From Streptomyces sp. NRRL S-646 (GTDB lineage Bacteria > Actinomycetota > Actinomycetes > Streptomycetales > Streptomycetaceae), in assembly GCF_000720765.1 (NCBI RefSeq), contig NZ_JODC01000010.1, positions 496,001 through 560,000 of the forward strand: a DNA stretch of 64,000 nt. The letters are read 5' to 3'. Below, in pieces: positions 35,926 to 45,340 of this stretch. The notes below the pieces were generated by a model. The model searched no databases, was not told the DNA's origin, and saw only the letters and a list, made by a program, of their open reading frames with translations. A program made the translations under genes and the position numbers. Numbering within the stretch: position 1 is the first letter of the stretch; the number at the start of each line of letters is the position of its first letter.

Positions 35926-37626
35926 TCAGCTCATCCGCAACGCCAGGAAGAAATCAAGCTTGTCCTCCAGCCGCGACAGGTCACGGCTCGTCAACTGCTC
36001 GATCCGCCCGACCCGGTAGCGCAGCGTGTTGACGTGCAGGTGCAGCCGGGTCGCGCAGCGCGTCCAGGAGCCGTCGCAGTCGAGGAACGCCTCCAGGGTG
36101 GGGATCAGCTCGGCGCGGTGCCGGCGGTCGTAGTCCCGCAGCGGGTCCAGCAGCCGCGCGGTGAACGCCCGCCGCACGTCGTCCGGGACGAACGGCAGCA
36201 GCAGGACGTGCGAGGCCAGTTCCTGGTGGCCCGCCGCGCACACCCGCCCGGGCCGCGCCGCCGCCACCCGCCGCGCGTGCCGGGCCTCCTCCAGCGCCCC
36301 GCGCAGCCCCTCCGCCGAGTGCACGGCCGCGCTGACGCCCAGCGTGACCTGCCCGTCGCCGTCCAGACCGGCCGACAGCGGGTCCCGTACGGACTCCAGC
36401 AGCGCATCCGCGAGGATGCCGGACTCCGAGCCGTCGTGCTCGGTGGAGACGGCCGGCAGCGGTACGAGTGCGATGGCCTCGTCGCCCGTGTGGGCCACGG
36501 CGATGCGGTCGGAGGGCTCGGGACCCGTGGCGAGCGGGTCGACGAGGATCTCCTCCAGGAGCGACTGGGCGACCGGCCCCGCCTCGATCTGGCCACCCTC
36601 CCACTCGACCCGGGCCACGACCACCTGCCAGTGCGGGGCGGCCCCCAGGCCGGGCAGCAGCACCGGGGCGGCCACCCGCAGCCGGGCGGCGATCTCGGCG
36701 GGCGCGGCACCCGTCTGCACCAGCTCCAGGACCTCCTGCGCCAGCCGCCTGCGCACCGTGCGCGCCGCGTCCCGGCGGTCCCGCTCGACCGAGATCAGCT
36801 GGGTGACGCCCTGGAGCAGGTCCAGGCGCTCCGCGGGCCAGTCCCCGGCGTCCGCCTCGACGGCCAGCAGCCAGTCCGACAGGACCGTCTCGCGGACGTC
36901 CCGGAAGGCCTGCGGGGAGCGCCCTGCCCCGGCCGCCACCGGGCGGTGCCCCGAGCTGCGGATCGGGAAGAGGCTGTACGTGGCCGGACCGAGCGTCACA
37001 CGGTGGGGTCCGCGGCGGCCCGTGCGGGCGGCGGCGAGGTGCTCGGCGGCCAGCTCGGCGCAGGTGTCGGCGGGCAGCCCGGAGCCGGCGACCTTCGGGC
37101 CCGCGATCAGCCGCCCGGTGGGGGACAGCACCCAGGCCCGCAGGTCCAGGTCGGAACCGAGCAGGTCGAGGACCACGTCCGGGCCGCCGCCCGCCGGGCC
37201 GGAGGTCATCATCCGCCGGTGCCGGTCGACGACGGCCGCGAGGTCCCCGGCGCGCTCCCCGGACACCTGCCGTACCACGTGCTCGGTGATCGTCGCGAAC
37301 GCCACCGACTCGTGCACCGCGAACAGCGGCAGGCGGTGCCGGGCGCAGGCCACGACCAGGTCGTCCGGGATGTCCCCGAGCTCCGCCTCGCCGGCGGCCA
37401 GCGCGACCACCCCGGCCTGCGCCAGGATCCGTACGAATGCCTCGGAGTCGTCGGCGTCGCGGCGCCAGGCCAGCCCCGTGAGGACCAGCTCCCCGCCCGA
37501 GAGGTAGCGGCTGGGGTCCCTGAGGTCGGTGGTCATCACACCGCGTACGGTGCGGTCCAGCTCGTCCTCGCCGCCGAGCAGCCGCAGGCCCAGCGCGTCG
37601 GTGTCCAGCAGTGCGCGCAGCCGCAT
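35926..37626 (-). CDS. PucR family transcriptional regulator
   Basis: This 566-residue protein starts with the PucR domain (MRLRALLDTDALGLRLLGGEDELDRTVRGVMTTDL in pieces). A GGDEF-like middle domain follows, and a C-terminal HTH_30 (FLDCDGSWTRCATRLHLHVNTLRYRVGRIEQL). PucR proteins activate or repress purine and ureide catabolism genes. It diverges from the xanthine dehydrogenase operon over a 344-nt gap, so those genes are its likely targets. The start codon has only a weak ribosome site. Confidence 0.88.
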   Translation of the reverse strand: MRLRALLDTDALGLRLLGGEDELDRTVRGVMTTDLRDPSRYLSGGELVLTGLAWRRDADDSEAFVRILAQAGVVALAAGEAELGDIPDDLVVACARHRLPLFAVHESVAFATITEHVVRQVSGERAGDLAAVVDRHRRMMTSGPAGGGPDVVLDLLGSDLDLRAWVLSPTGRLIAGPKVAGSGLPADTCAELAAEHLAAARTGRRGPHRVTLGPATYSLFPIRSSGHRPVAAGAGRSPQAFRDVRETVLSDWLLAVEADAGDWPAERLDLLQGVTQLISVERDRRDAARTVRRRLAQEVLELVQTGAAPAEIAARLRVAAPVLLPGLGAAPHWQVVVARVEWEGGQIEAGPVAQSLLEEILVDPLATGPEPSDRIAVAHTGDEAIALVPLPAVSTEHDGSESGILADALLESVRDPLSAGLDGDGQVTLGVSAAVHSAEGLRGALEEARHARRVAAARPGRVCAAGHQELASHVLLLPFVPDDVRRAFTARLLDPLRDYDRRHRAELIPTLEAFLDCDGSWTRCATRLHLHVNTLRYRVGRIEQLTSRDLSRLEDKLDFFLALRMS

Positions 37627-37970
37627 TCTCGTCGCCGCCGTTCTTTGTCTCGAAATCTACGATGAGTCGTGAGGATGGTCGGTGGGAGGAGCCCGGCGAC
37701 CGGTGCGCACGGCGCATCCTTTGATTGCCAGGCTGTTTCCTGCGTTTCTACAGGAAAACGAAGAGGTTACTGATGACCTCCGTTCATACGAATCTACAAG
37801 ATGCCCGGCCTGGCCAGCCAACTCCTTCATGGTTTCCGTGACTGACCTGGGTGGAGCACGGCGCTGTGTACTGGCTCCACTCCGCGTAAACAGCACATGA
37901 ACAAGCCGGGCCCGCCGCACCAGATCTGGCTTGATCCGTACGACTCACGAGACGAAGAAGAGAGCCGGTC
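37627..37970. promoter_or_regulatory. Divergent control region between pucR-type gene and xdh operon
   Basis: This 344-nt region is less GC-rich than its surroundings and holds no credible gene. Within it lies TTTCCTG-N8-CAGGAAA (37736-37757), a 7-bp perfect inverted repeat and the best operator candidate. AAGAAGAGAG lies before the first xdh gene. I see no riboswitch-like fold. Confidence 0.45.
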
Positions 37971-38861
37971 ATGGACTTCCTTCGCCCCGCCAGCTGGGAG
38001 GAGGCGCTCGCCGCCAAGGCTGAGCACCCCACCGCTGTGCCCATTGCGGGCGGCACCGATGTGATGGTCGAGATCAACTTCGACCACCGCCGGCCCGAGT
38101 ACCTGCTCGACCTGAACCGCATCGGCGACCTCTACGAGTGGGAGGTCGGCGACGACACCGTGCGGCTGGGTGCCTCCGTCCCGTACTCGAAGATCATGGA
38201 GAGCCTCCGCGCCGAGCTGCCGGGGCTCGCCCTCGCCTCGCACACGGTCGCCTCCCCGCAGATCCGCAACCGCGGCGGCGTAGGCGGCAACCTCGGCACC
38301 GCCTCCCCGGCCGGCGACGCCCACCCCGCGCTGCTCGCGGCGGGCGCCGAGGTCGAGGTCGAGTCGGTGCGCGGCTCCCGGCTGATCCCGATCGACGAGT
38401 TCTACACCGGCGTGAAGCGCAACGCGCTCGCCGCCGACGAGCTCATCAAGAGCGTGCACATCAAGAAGGCCGACGGCCCGCAGCAGTACTCCAAGGTCGG
38501 CACGCGCAACGCGATGGTCATCGCCGTGTGCGCCTTCGGGCTCGCCCTGCACCCCGAGACCCGTACGGTCCGCACCGGCATCGGCTCGGCCGCCCCGACC
38601 CCCGTCCGGGCGAAGGCCGCGGAGGAGTTCCTGAACGCGGCGCTCGAAGAGGGCGGCTTCTGGGACAACGGAAAGATCATCACCCCGTCGGTCGCCAAGC
38701 AGTTCGCGGAGCTGTGCTCCGGCGCCTGCAACCCGATCGACGACGTCCGGGGCACGGCGAGCTACCGCCGGCACGCGGTGGGCGTCATGGCGCGCCGCAC
38801 GCTGACCTGGACGTGGGAGTCGTACCGCGGCGCCCGCCGCACCACCGAGGGAGCTGCGTAA
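37971..38861 (+). CDS. Xanthine dehydrogenase FAD-binding subunit
   Basis: This 296-residue subunit binds FAD and passes electrons from the iron-sulfur subunit to NAD. The FAD_binding_5 domain shows PIAGGTDVMVEINF, then SPQIRNRGGVGGNLGTASPAGDAHPAL, the classical CO-dehydrogenase-flavoprotein pattern. The C-terminal CO_deh_flav_C domain is complete. AAGAAGAGAG precedes the ATG. The stop overlaps the start of the next gene (TAATG). It is the first gene of the small-to-large subunit operon. Confidence 0.93.
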   Translation: MDFLRPASWEEALAAKAEHPTAVPIAGGTDVMVEINFDHRRPEYLLDLNRIGDLYEWEVGDDTVRLGASVPYSKIMESLRAELPGLALASHTVASPQIRNRGGVGGNLGTASPAGDAHPALLAAGAEVEVESVRGSRLIPIDEFYTGVKRNALAADELIKSVHIKKADGPQQYSKVGTRNAMVIAVCAFGLALHPETRTVRTGIGSAAPTPVRAKAAEEFLNAALEEGGFWDNGKIITPSVAKQFAELCSGACNPIDDVRGTASYRRHAVGVMARRTLTWTWESYRGARRTTEGAA

Positions 38862-39445
38862 TGCGCGTCAACTTCACCGTCAACGGACGTCCGCAGGAAG
38901 CCGACGACGTCTGGGAGGGCGAGTCCCTGCTGTACGTCCTGCGTGAGCGCCTGGGTCTGCCCGGTTCAAAGAACGCCTGCGAGCAGGGCGAGTGCGGGTC
39001 CTGCACGGTCCGTCTGGACGGCGTGCCCGTGTGTGCCTGCCTGGTGGCCGCCGGTCAGGTCGAGGGCCGTGAGGTCGTGACCGTCGAGGGTCTGGCGGAC
39101 TTCGCCAAGCAGCGCGCCGAGCACGGCGGTTGCGCCTCAGGTGCCTGCGGTACGTCGTTGCAGGACTCCCAGCAGTGGGCCGCCAAGGGCCAGGACTCGC
39201 AGACCGGTGAGGGCACCGAACTCTCCCCGATCCAGCAGGCGTTCATCGACGCCGGCGCCGTCCAGTGCGGCTTCTGCACCCCGGGTCTGCTGGTCGCCGC
39301 CGACGAGATGCTCGAGCGCAACCCGAACCCGACCGACGCGGACATCCGCGAGGCCCTGTCGGGCAACCTGTGCCGCTGCACGGGCTACGAGAAGATCATG
39401 GACGCGGTCCGTCTGGCGGCCGCCCGGCAGGGAGAGGCGGTCTGA
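38861..39445 (+). CDS. Xanthine dehydrogenase 2Fe-2S subunit
   Basis: This 194-residue subunit carries two 2Fe-2S centres. The ferredoxin-like one uses Cys40, 45, 48 and 60 (NACEQGECGSC). The second uses Cys136, 139, 171 and 173 (VQCGFCTPG, LCRCTGYE). It is about 35 residues longer than usual because of an insertion at about 82-121 containing Cys91 and Cys96 (HGGCASGACGTSL). The ATG overlaps the previous stop, so translation is coupled. The large subunit starts 2 nt after the stop. Confidence 0.93.
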   Translation: MRVNFTVNGRPQEADDVWEGESLLYVLRERLGLPGSKNACEQGECGSCTVRLDGVPVCACLVAAGQVEGREVVTVEGLADFAKQRAEHGGCASGACGTSLQDSQQWAAKGQDSQTGEGTELSPIQQAFIDAGAVQCGFCTPGLLVAADEMLERNPNPTDADIREALSGNLCRCTGYEKIMDAVRLAAARQGEAV

Positions 39446-39447
39446 CG

Positions 39448-41844
39448 ATGCCCACCAACGGTGCTCCACTCGGCACTCCCACCAAGGTCACCCAGGGTTC
39501 GAAGACCAAGGGCGGCATCGGCGAGTCCACGCTCCGCCCGGACGGCACCCTCAAGGTCACCGGCGAGTTCGCGTACTCGTCCGACATGTGGCACGAGGAC
39601 ATGCTCTGGGGCCAGATCCTGCGCTCCACCGTCGCCCACGCGGAGATCGTGTCCATCGACACGAGCGAGGCGCTGAAGACGCCGGGCGTGTACGCCGTCA
39701 TGACGTACGACGACCTGCCGACCGAGGTGAAGAACTACGGCCTGGAGATCCAGGACACCCCGGTGCTCGCGCACGGCAGGGTACGCCACCACGGTGAGCC
39801 GGTCGCCATCGTCGCCGCGGACCATCCGGAGACCGCGCGCCGCGCCGCCGCCAAGATCAAGGTCGACTACCGCGAACTCCCGGTCATCACCGACGAGGCC
39901 TCCGCGACCGCGCCGGACGCGATTCTCATCCACGAGAACCGCGACGACCACCACATCGGCCACGTCCCGCACCCGAACATCGTCCACCGCCAGCCGATCG
40001 TGCGCGGCAACGCCGAAGAGGCCGCCAAGAAGGCCGACTTCATCGTCAGGGGCGAGTACACCTTCGGCATGCAGGACCAGGCCTTCCTCGGTCCCGAGTC
40101 CGGTCTCGCGGTCCCCTCGGAGGACGGCGGTGTCGACCTCTACATCGCCACCCAGTGGCTCCACTCCGACCTGCGCCAGATCGCCCCGGTCCTGGGCCTG
40201 CCCGAGGACAAGGTCCGGATGACGCTCGCCGGTGTCGGCGGCGCCTTCGGCGGCCGCGAGGACCTGTCGATGCAGATCCACGCCTGTCTGCTCGCGCTGC
40301 GCACCGGCAAGCCGGTCAAGATCGTCTACAACCGCTTCGAGTCCTTCTTCGGGCACGTGCACCGCCACCCCGCCAAGCTCTACTACGAGCACGGGGCGAC
40401 CAAGGACGGCAAGCTCACCCACATGAAGTGCCGGATCGTCCTGGACGGCGGCGCCTATGCCTCCGCCTCCCCGGCCGTCGTCGGCAACGCCTCCTCGCTC
40501 TCCGTCGGCCCGTACGTCATCGACGACGTCGACATCGAGGCCATCGCCCTCTACACCAACAACCCGCCCTGCGGCGCCATGCGCGGCTTCGGCGCGGTCC
40601 AGGCGTGCTTCGCCTACGAGGCGCAGATGGACAAGCTCGCCGACAAGGTGGGCATGGACCGGGTGGAGTTCCGTCAGCTCAACGCGATGGAGCAGGGCAC
40701 GATCATGCCGACCGGACAGCCGGTCGACTCGCCCGCCCCGGTCGCCGAACTCCTGCGCCGCGTCAAGGCGATGCCCATGCCGCCGGAGCGCCAGTGGGAG
40801 TCCAGCGAGGGCTCCGACGTACGGCAGCTGCCCGGCGGTCTGTCCAACACCACCCACGGCGAAGGCGTCGTGCGCGGTGTCGGCTATGCGGTCGGCATCA
40901 AGAACGTCGGTTTCTCCGAGGGCTTCGACGACTACTCCACCGCCAAGGTCCGCATGGAGGTCGTCGGCGGCGAGCCGGTCGCCACCGTCCACACGGCCAT
41001 GGCGGAGGTCGGCCAGGGCGGTGTCACCGTCCACGCGCAGATCGCCCGCACCGAGCTGGGCGTCGCGCAGGTGACGATCCAACCGGCGGACACACAGGTC
41101 GGTTCCGCCGGCTCGACGTCCGCCTCGCGGCAGACGTACGTCACCGGTGGCGCCGTCAAGAACTCCTGCGAGCTGGTGCGCGAGAAGGTCCTGGAGATCG
41201 GGCGCCGCAAGTTCGGCACGTACCACCCGGCCTGGGCCACCGCGGAACTCCTGCTGGAGGGTGGCAAGGTCGTCACCGACGGCGGCGAGGTCCTCGCCGA
41301 CCTGGCCGACGTGCTGGAGGGCGAGACCGTCGAGATCGAGGCCGAGTGGCGGCACCGCCCCACCGAGGCCTTCGACCTGCGCACCGGCCAGGGCAACGGG
41401 CACGTCCAGTACTCCTTCGCCGCGCACCGCGCCGTCGTCGAGGTCGACACCGAGCTCGGCCTGGTCAAGGTCATCGAGCTGGCCTGCGCCCAGGACGTCG
41501 GCAAGGCGCTCAACCCGCTGTCCGTCCTCGGCCAGATCCAGGGCGGCACCCTCCAGGGCATGGGCATCGCGGTGATGGAGGAGATCATCGTCGACCCCAA
41601 GACCGCGAAGGTCAGGAACCCCTCCTTCACGGACTACCTGCTGCCGACCATCCTCGACACGCCGATCATCCCGGTCGACGTGCTCGAACTCGCCGACGAC
41701 CACGCCCCGTACGGGCTGCGGGGCATCGGCGAGGCCCCCACCCTGTCGTCCACTCCGGCCGTCCTCGCGGCGATCCGGAACGCGACCGGGCTGGAGCTCA
41801 ACCGCACGCCGGTACGTCCGGAGCACCTGACCGGAACGGCGTAG
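39448..41844 (+). CDS. Xanthine dehydrogenase molybdopterin-binding subunit
   Basis: This 798-residue catalytic subunit binds the molybdenum cofactor and hydroxylates xanthine or hypoxanthine to urate. The Ald_Xan_dh_C domain is at the N-terminus, followed by the molybdopterin domain with GVGGAFGGREDL and CGAMRGFGAVQ, which holds the Arg that positions the substrate. A glutamate near RGIGEAPT is the likely base. The ATG is 2 nt after the 2Fe-2S gene. A terminator follows, so the three genes form one unit; the upstream PucR and downstream permease fit purine use. Confidence 0.93.
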   Translation: MPTNGAPLGTPTKVTQGSKTKGGIGESTLRPDGTLKVTGEFAYSSDMWHEDMLWGQILRSTVAHAEIVSIDTSEALKTPGVYAVMTYDDLPTEVKNYGLEIQDTPVLAHGRVRHHGEPVAIVAADHPETARRAAAKIKVDYRELPVITDEASATAPDAILIHENRDDHHIGHVPHPNIVHRQPIVRGNAEEAAKKADFIVRGEYTFGMQDQAFLGPESGLAVPSEDGGVDLYIATQWLHSDLRQIAPVLGLPEDKVRMTLAGVGGAFGGREDLSMQIHACLLALRTGKPVKIVYNRFESFFGHVHRHPAKLYYEHGATKDGKLTHMKCRIVLDGGAYASASPAVVGNASSLSVGPYVIDDVDIEAIALYTNNPPCGAMRGFGAVQACFAYEAQMDKLADKVGMDRVEFRQLNAMEQGTIMPTGQPVDSPAPVAELLRRVKAMPMPPERQWESSEGSDVRQLPGGLSNTTHGEGVVRGVGYAVGIKNVGFSEGFDDYSTAKVRMEVVGGEPVATVHTAMAEVGQGGVTVHAQIARTELGVAQVTIQPADTQVGSAGSTSASRQTYVTGGAVKNSCELVREKVLEIGRRKFGTYHPAWATAELLLEGGKVVTDGGEVLADLADVLEGETVEIEAEWRHRPTEAFDLRTGQGNGHVQYSFAAHRAVVEVDTELGLVKVIELACAQDVGKALNPLSVLGQIQGGTLQGMGIAVMEEIIVDPKTAKVRNPSFTDYLLPTILDTPIIPVDVLELADDHAPYGLRGIGEAPTLSSTPAVLAAIRNATGLELNRTPVRPEHLTGTA

Positions 41845-41853
41845 GCACCGTCT

Positions 41854-41899
41854 CTCCGGGCGGCGCCGGGAACGTCACACTTCGCCGCGCCGCCCGGAG
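41854..41899 (+). terminator. Terminator after the xdh operon
   Basis: CTCCGGGCGGCG pairs perfectly with CGCCGCCCGGAG (12 bp, 22-nt loop) 10 nt after the large-subunit stop. It separates xdh from the permease, which must have its own promoter in the remaining 180 nt. Confidence 0.75.
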
Positions 41900-42082
41900 T
41901 ACTCAAGCACCGCACCGCTCGCGGCACTTGAAGCACCACAGCACCACGGCACCACCGTCAGTACCAGAGAGTTCGTTCGTCTCGGGCCGTCCCCCGGGTC
42001 GTGCGGCCGAAGCACCTTCCCAAATCCCGCAAACCCATAGAACAACCGCGGGTGCCCCTGTGAACCTTGGGAGTAGGCCCAC

Positions 42083-43540
42083 ATGACCCAGCAGTCACTT
42101 GAGCCGTCGACCACCGCCGACGATGCGGGTGAAGGAACCCGTATCCCGGCCGGCAGGTCCTGGCTCGACCGGTACTTTCACATATCCAAGCGAGGATCCA
42201 CGGTCGCGCGCGAGGTGCGCGGCGGCATCACCACCTTCATGGCGATGGCGTACATCCTCCTGCTCAACCCCCTGATCCTGTCCGGCAAGGACGCGGCGGG
42301 GGACACGCTCGGCCAGAAGGCCCTCATCACCGCGACCGCGTTCGCGGCGGCCTTCACCACGCTGCTGATGGGCTTCTTCGGCAAGGTGCCGCTCGCCCTG
42401 GCCGCCGGCCTCTCCGTCTCCGGTGTGCTCTCCTCGCAGGTCGCGCCCCAGATGACCTGGCCGCAGGCCATGGGCATGTGCGTGATGTACGGCGTCGTCA
42501 TCATGCTGCTGGTCGTCACCGGCCTGCGCGAGATGATCATGAATGCGATTCCGCTCGCGCTCAAGCACGCGATCACCATGGGCATAGGCCTGTTCGTCGC
42601 CCTGATCGGCCTGGTCAAGGCGGGCTTCGTGCACCAGGGCAAGGCGACCCCGGTCACCCTCGGCCCGACCGGTGAACTCGCCGGCTGGCCGGTGCTGCTC
42701 TTCGCGGCGACCCTCCTCGTCATCTTCATGCTCCAGGCGCGCGCCGTCCCCGGCGCCATCCTGATCGGCATCGTCGGCGGCACCGTGATCGCCGTACTGC
42801 TCAACGCACTTGGCGTCATCGACCCCAAGCAGTGGGCCAGCGGGGCTCCCGAACTGCACGGCAGCGCGGTGTCCATGCCGGACTTCTCGATCTTCGGGAA
42901 GGTCGAGTTCGGCGGCTGGGGCAGCGTGGGCGCGATGACGGTCGGCATGATCGTGTTCACGCTGGTGCTCGCCGGTTTCTTCGACGCGATGGCCACCATC
43001 ATCGGCGTCGGCACCGAGGCCAAGCTGGCCGACGAGCAGGGCCGGATGCCGGGCCTGTCCAAGGCGCTGTTCATCGACGGCGCGGGCGGCGCGATCGGCG
43101 GCATCGCGGGCGCCTCCGGCCAGACCGTGTTCGTCGAGTCCGCCACGGGCGTCGGCGAGGGGGCCCGTACCGGTCTCTCCTCCGTCGTCACCGGACTGTT
43201 CTTCGCGGCCTGTCTGTTCTTCACCCCGCTGACGGCGATCGTCCCCGGTGAGGTCGCGGCCGCGGCCCTCGTGGTCATCGGCGCCATGATGATGATGAAC
43301 GCCCGCCATGTGGACTGGGCCGACCGCGCCACCGCCATCCCGGTCTTCCTGACCGTCGTGATCATGCCCTTCACGTACTCCATCACGGCGGGCGTCGCGG
43401 CCGGAGTCATCTCCTACGTCGCCATCAAGATCGCCCAGGGCAAGGCACGGGAGATCGGGGCGTTCATGTGGGGGCTGACGGTGATCTTCCTGGTGTACTT
43501 CGCCCTCAACCCGATCGAGAGCTGGATGGGCGTCCACTAG
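42083..43540 (+). CDS. NCS2 family purine permease
   Basis: This 485-residue membrane protein has about twelve hydrophobic segments. The AzgA-type motifs are present: FMAMAYILLLNPLIL, LAAGLSVSGVLSSQV and IGVGTEAKLADEQGRMPG, then SATGVGEGARTGLSSVVTG. It imports hypoxanthine, guanine or xanthine by proton symport. GGGAG lies about 9 nt before the ATG. The gene sits between xanthine dehydrogenase and its maturation factor, so it supplies substrate to them. Confidence 0.9.
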   Translation: MTQQSLEPSTTADDAGEGTRIPAGRSWLDRYFHISKRGSTVAREVRGGITTFMAMAYILLLNPLILSGKDAAGDTLGQKALITATAFAAAFTTLLMGFFGKVPLALAAGLSVSGVLSSQVAPQMTWPQAMGMCVMYGVVIMLLVVTGLREMIMNAIPLALKHAITMGIGLFVALIGLVKAGFVHQGKATPVTLGPTGELAGWPVLLFAATLLVIFMLQARAVPGAILIGIVGGTVIAVLLNALGVIDPKQWASGAPELHGSAVSMPDFSIFGKVEFGGWGSVGAMTVGMIVFTLVLAGFFDAMATIIGVGTEAKLADEQGRMPGLSKALFIDGAGGAIGGIAGASGQTVFVESATGVGEGARTGLSSVVTGLFFAACLFFTPLTAIVPGEVAAAALVVIGAMMMMNARHVDWADRATAIPVFLTVVIMPFTYSITAGVAAGVISYVAIKIAQGKAREIGAFMWGLTVIFLVYFALNPIESWMGVH

Positions 43541-43587
43541 ACGTCCTTGAATGGCCCTCCACACCAACCCCGTTAGGAGACCGAGAG

Positions 43588-44739
43588 ATGCTGGACATCG
43601 CCGAGGAGCTGAACCGGTGGGTCGAGCAGGGACGTGACTTCGCCGTGGCCACCGTGGTGGCCGTCGGCGGCAGCGCACCCCGCCAGCCGGGCGCCGCCCT
43701 CGCGGTGGACGCCGACGGCACGGCGATCGGCTCGGTCTCCGGCGGCTGTGTGGAGGGCGCCGTGTACGACCTGTGCCAACAGGCGCTTCAGGACGGCGAA
43801 ACCGTCCTGGAGCGCTTCGGGTACAGCGACGAGGACGCCTTCGCAGTCGGCCTGACCTGCGGCGGCATCATCGACATCCTCGTCACGCCGGTACGGGCCG
43901 GTGATCCCGCCCGCCCGGTGGTCGCGTCCGCGCTGGCCGCCGCCGCCCGTGGGGAGGCGGCGGCGGTGGCGCGGATCGTGTCGGGACCGGCCGAACTTCG
44001 GGGCCGGGCGCTCGTGGTGCGCTCCGACGGCTCGTACGAGGGCGGCTTCGGCGCACATCCGGAACTGGACCGCACGGTGGTCGGGGAGGCGGCGGCCTTC
44101 CTGGACGCCGGGCGGACCGGCACCCTGGAGATCGGTGAGCAGGGCTCACGCTGCGGAGCCCCGCTCACGGTCCTGGTGGAGTCCTCCGTCCCCCCGCCCC
44201 GGATGATCGTGTTCGGTGCGATCGACTTCGCGTCCGCGCTGGTGCGGATCGGCAAGTTCCTGAACTACCACGTGACGGTGTGCGACGCGCGCCCCGTCTT
44301 CGCGACGAGGACCCGCTTCCCGGAGGCGGACGAGATCGTCGTCGAGTGGCCCCACAAATACCTCGAGCAGACCTCCGTGGACGCCCGCACCGTCCTGTGC
44401 GTCCTCACCCACGACGCCAAGTTCGACATACCGCTGCTGCAGCTGGCCCTGCGCCTCCCGGTGGCCTACGTCGGCGCAATGGGCTCCCGCCGCACCCACC
44501 TGGACCGCAACGAACGCCTCCGCGAAGTCGGCGTCACCGAACTGGAGCTGGCACGCCTGCGATCCCCGATCGGCCTGGACCTCGGCGCGCGTACACCTGA
44601 GGAGACGGCCCTGTCGATCGCCTCGGAGATCGTCGCCAACCGGCGGGGCGGCAGCGGGGTTTCGCTCACCGGGGCACACACGCCGATCCATCGCGACACG
44701 GCGTCCGAACCGGCGGGGCGGATCGGGTCGGTGGCCTGA
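43588..44739 (+). CDS. XdhC/CoxF-family molybdenum cofactor maturation factor
   Basis: This 383-residue protein has an N-terminal XdhC_CoxI domain (GGSAPRQPGAALAVDADGTAIGSVSGGCVEG) and a C-terminal Rossmann-like domain (VGAMGSRRTHLDR, LDLGARTPEETALSIASEIVA). Such proteins bind and help sulfurate the molybdenum cofactor before insertion into xanthine dehydrogenase. It is the last gene of the purine block, 47 nt after the permease. GGAGA lies about 8 nt before the ATG, which matches the family start. Confidence 0.9.
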   Translation: MLDIAEELNRWVEQGRDFAVATVVAVGGSAPRQPGAALAVDADGTAIGSVSGGCVEGAVYDLCQQALQDGETVLERFGYSDEDAFAVGLTCGGIIDILVTPVRAGDPARPVVASALAAAARGEAAAVARIVSGPAELRGRALVVRSDGSYEGGFGAHPELDRTVVGEAAAFLDAGRTGTLEIGEQGSRCGAPLTVLVESSVPPPRMIVFGAIDFASALVRIGKFLNYHVTVCDARPVFATRTRFPEADEIVVEWPHKYLEQTSVDARTVLCVLTHDAKFDIPLLQLALRLPVAYVGAMGSRRTHLDRNERLREVGVTELELARLRSPIGLDLGARTPEETALSIASEIVANRRGGSGVSLTGAHTPIHRDTASEPAGRIGSVA

Positions 44740-44770
44740 GAGCCGCTGCACGTGCCCGCCGGCCGTCGGC

Positions 44771-45340
44771 TCAGTCGTCCTGTGCCCGCAGCACGAAGAC
44801 GCGCAGCCCGTCCGGCTCCAGGTCGTACCAGTGTCCCCGGCTCCAGCCACCCAGAAGGCTGCCGGCCTCGGCAGCTGTGAGCCCGATGCAGCGAAGCTCC
44901 TCGGGCAGCCGCTGAGCCGGCGATGTCGTGACCACCCATGCCCCGCCGGGCGCCAACAGTCCGCGCACGCGCTCGGCGGCCCGCCTTTTTGTCCGCCATG
45001 AACGCGAAGACGAGCCGCATGGTCACCAATTGAAGGCCGCACGCGGCAGGCGCGCCGTCGCGTCCTCGAAGTCCAGCCGGGCGGCCTCCAACCGAGGCTC
45101 CAGGTCCGCGTACCGGTCCCGCGTCGCCGCCGCGTCGGCCCAGTCGACGGCCAGGGTGCGGTAGCCGAGGCCGGTCAGTGCGGCGGCGTACGTGCCCAGG
45201 CCGCAGCCGACGTCCAGGGCCCGGGCTCCGCGGGCCGGTCGTAACGCCTCGCCGAGCAGACGTGTCTCGCGGGCGTCGGCGCGGAGCAAGCCGTTGCCCG
45301 CCGCGAAGTGGTCCTCCCAGTGGTCCCGGCCGGCGGGCAT
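44771..45340 (-). pseudogene. Class I SAM-dependent methyltransferase, two compensating frameshifts
   Basis: The start (MPAGRDHWEDHFAAG) and SAM motif ALDVGCGLGTYAAAL are in one frame, which stops early at AAFNW. The protein continues LVTMRLVFAFMADK in another frame, then AAERVRGLLAPGGAWVV back in the first. One base is missing near 45028 (a C) and one is extra near 44990-45000 (in a run of A or G). Corrected length is about 189 residues. The gene overlaps the SRPBCC gene by 4 nt and would be co-translated. Either a very young pseudogene or a sequence error. The methylated substrate is unknown. Confidence 0.72.

Noticed and set aside
41900..42082. Possible purine riboswitch before the NCS2 permease.
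   Set aside because: The region is GC-rich with only a weak 5-bp stem and none of the conserved loop bases of the purine aptamer.
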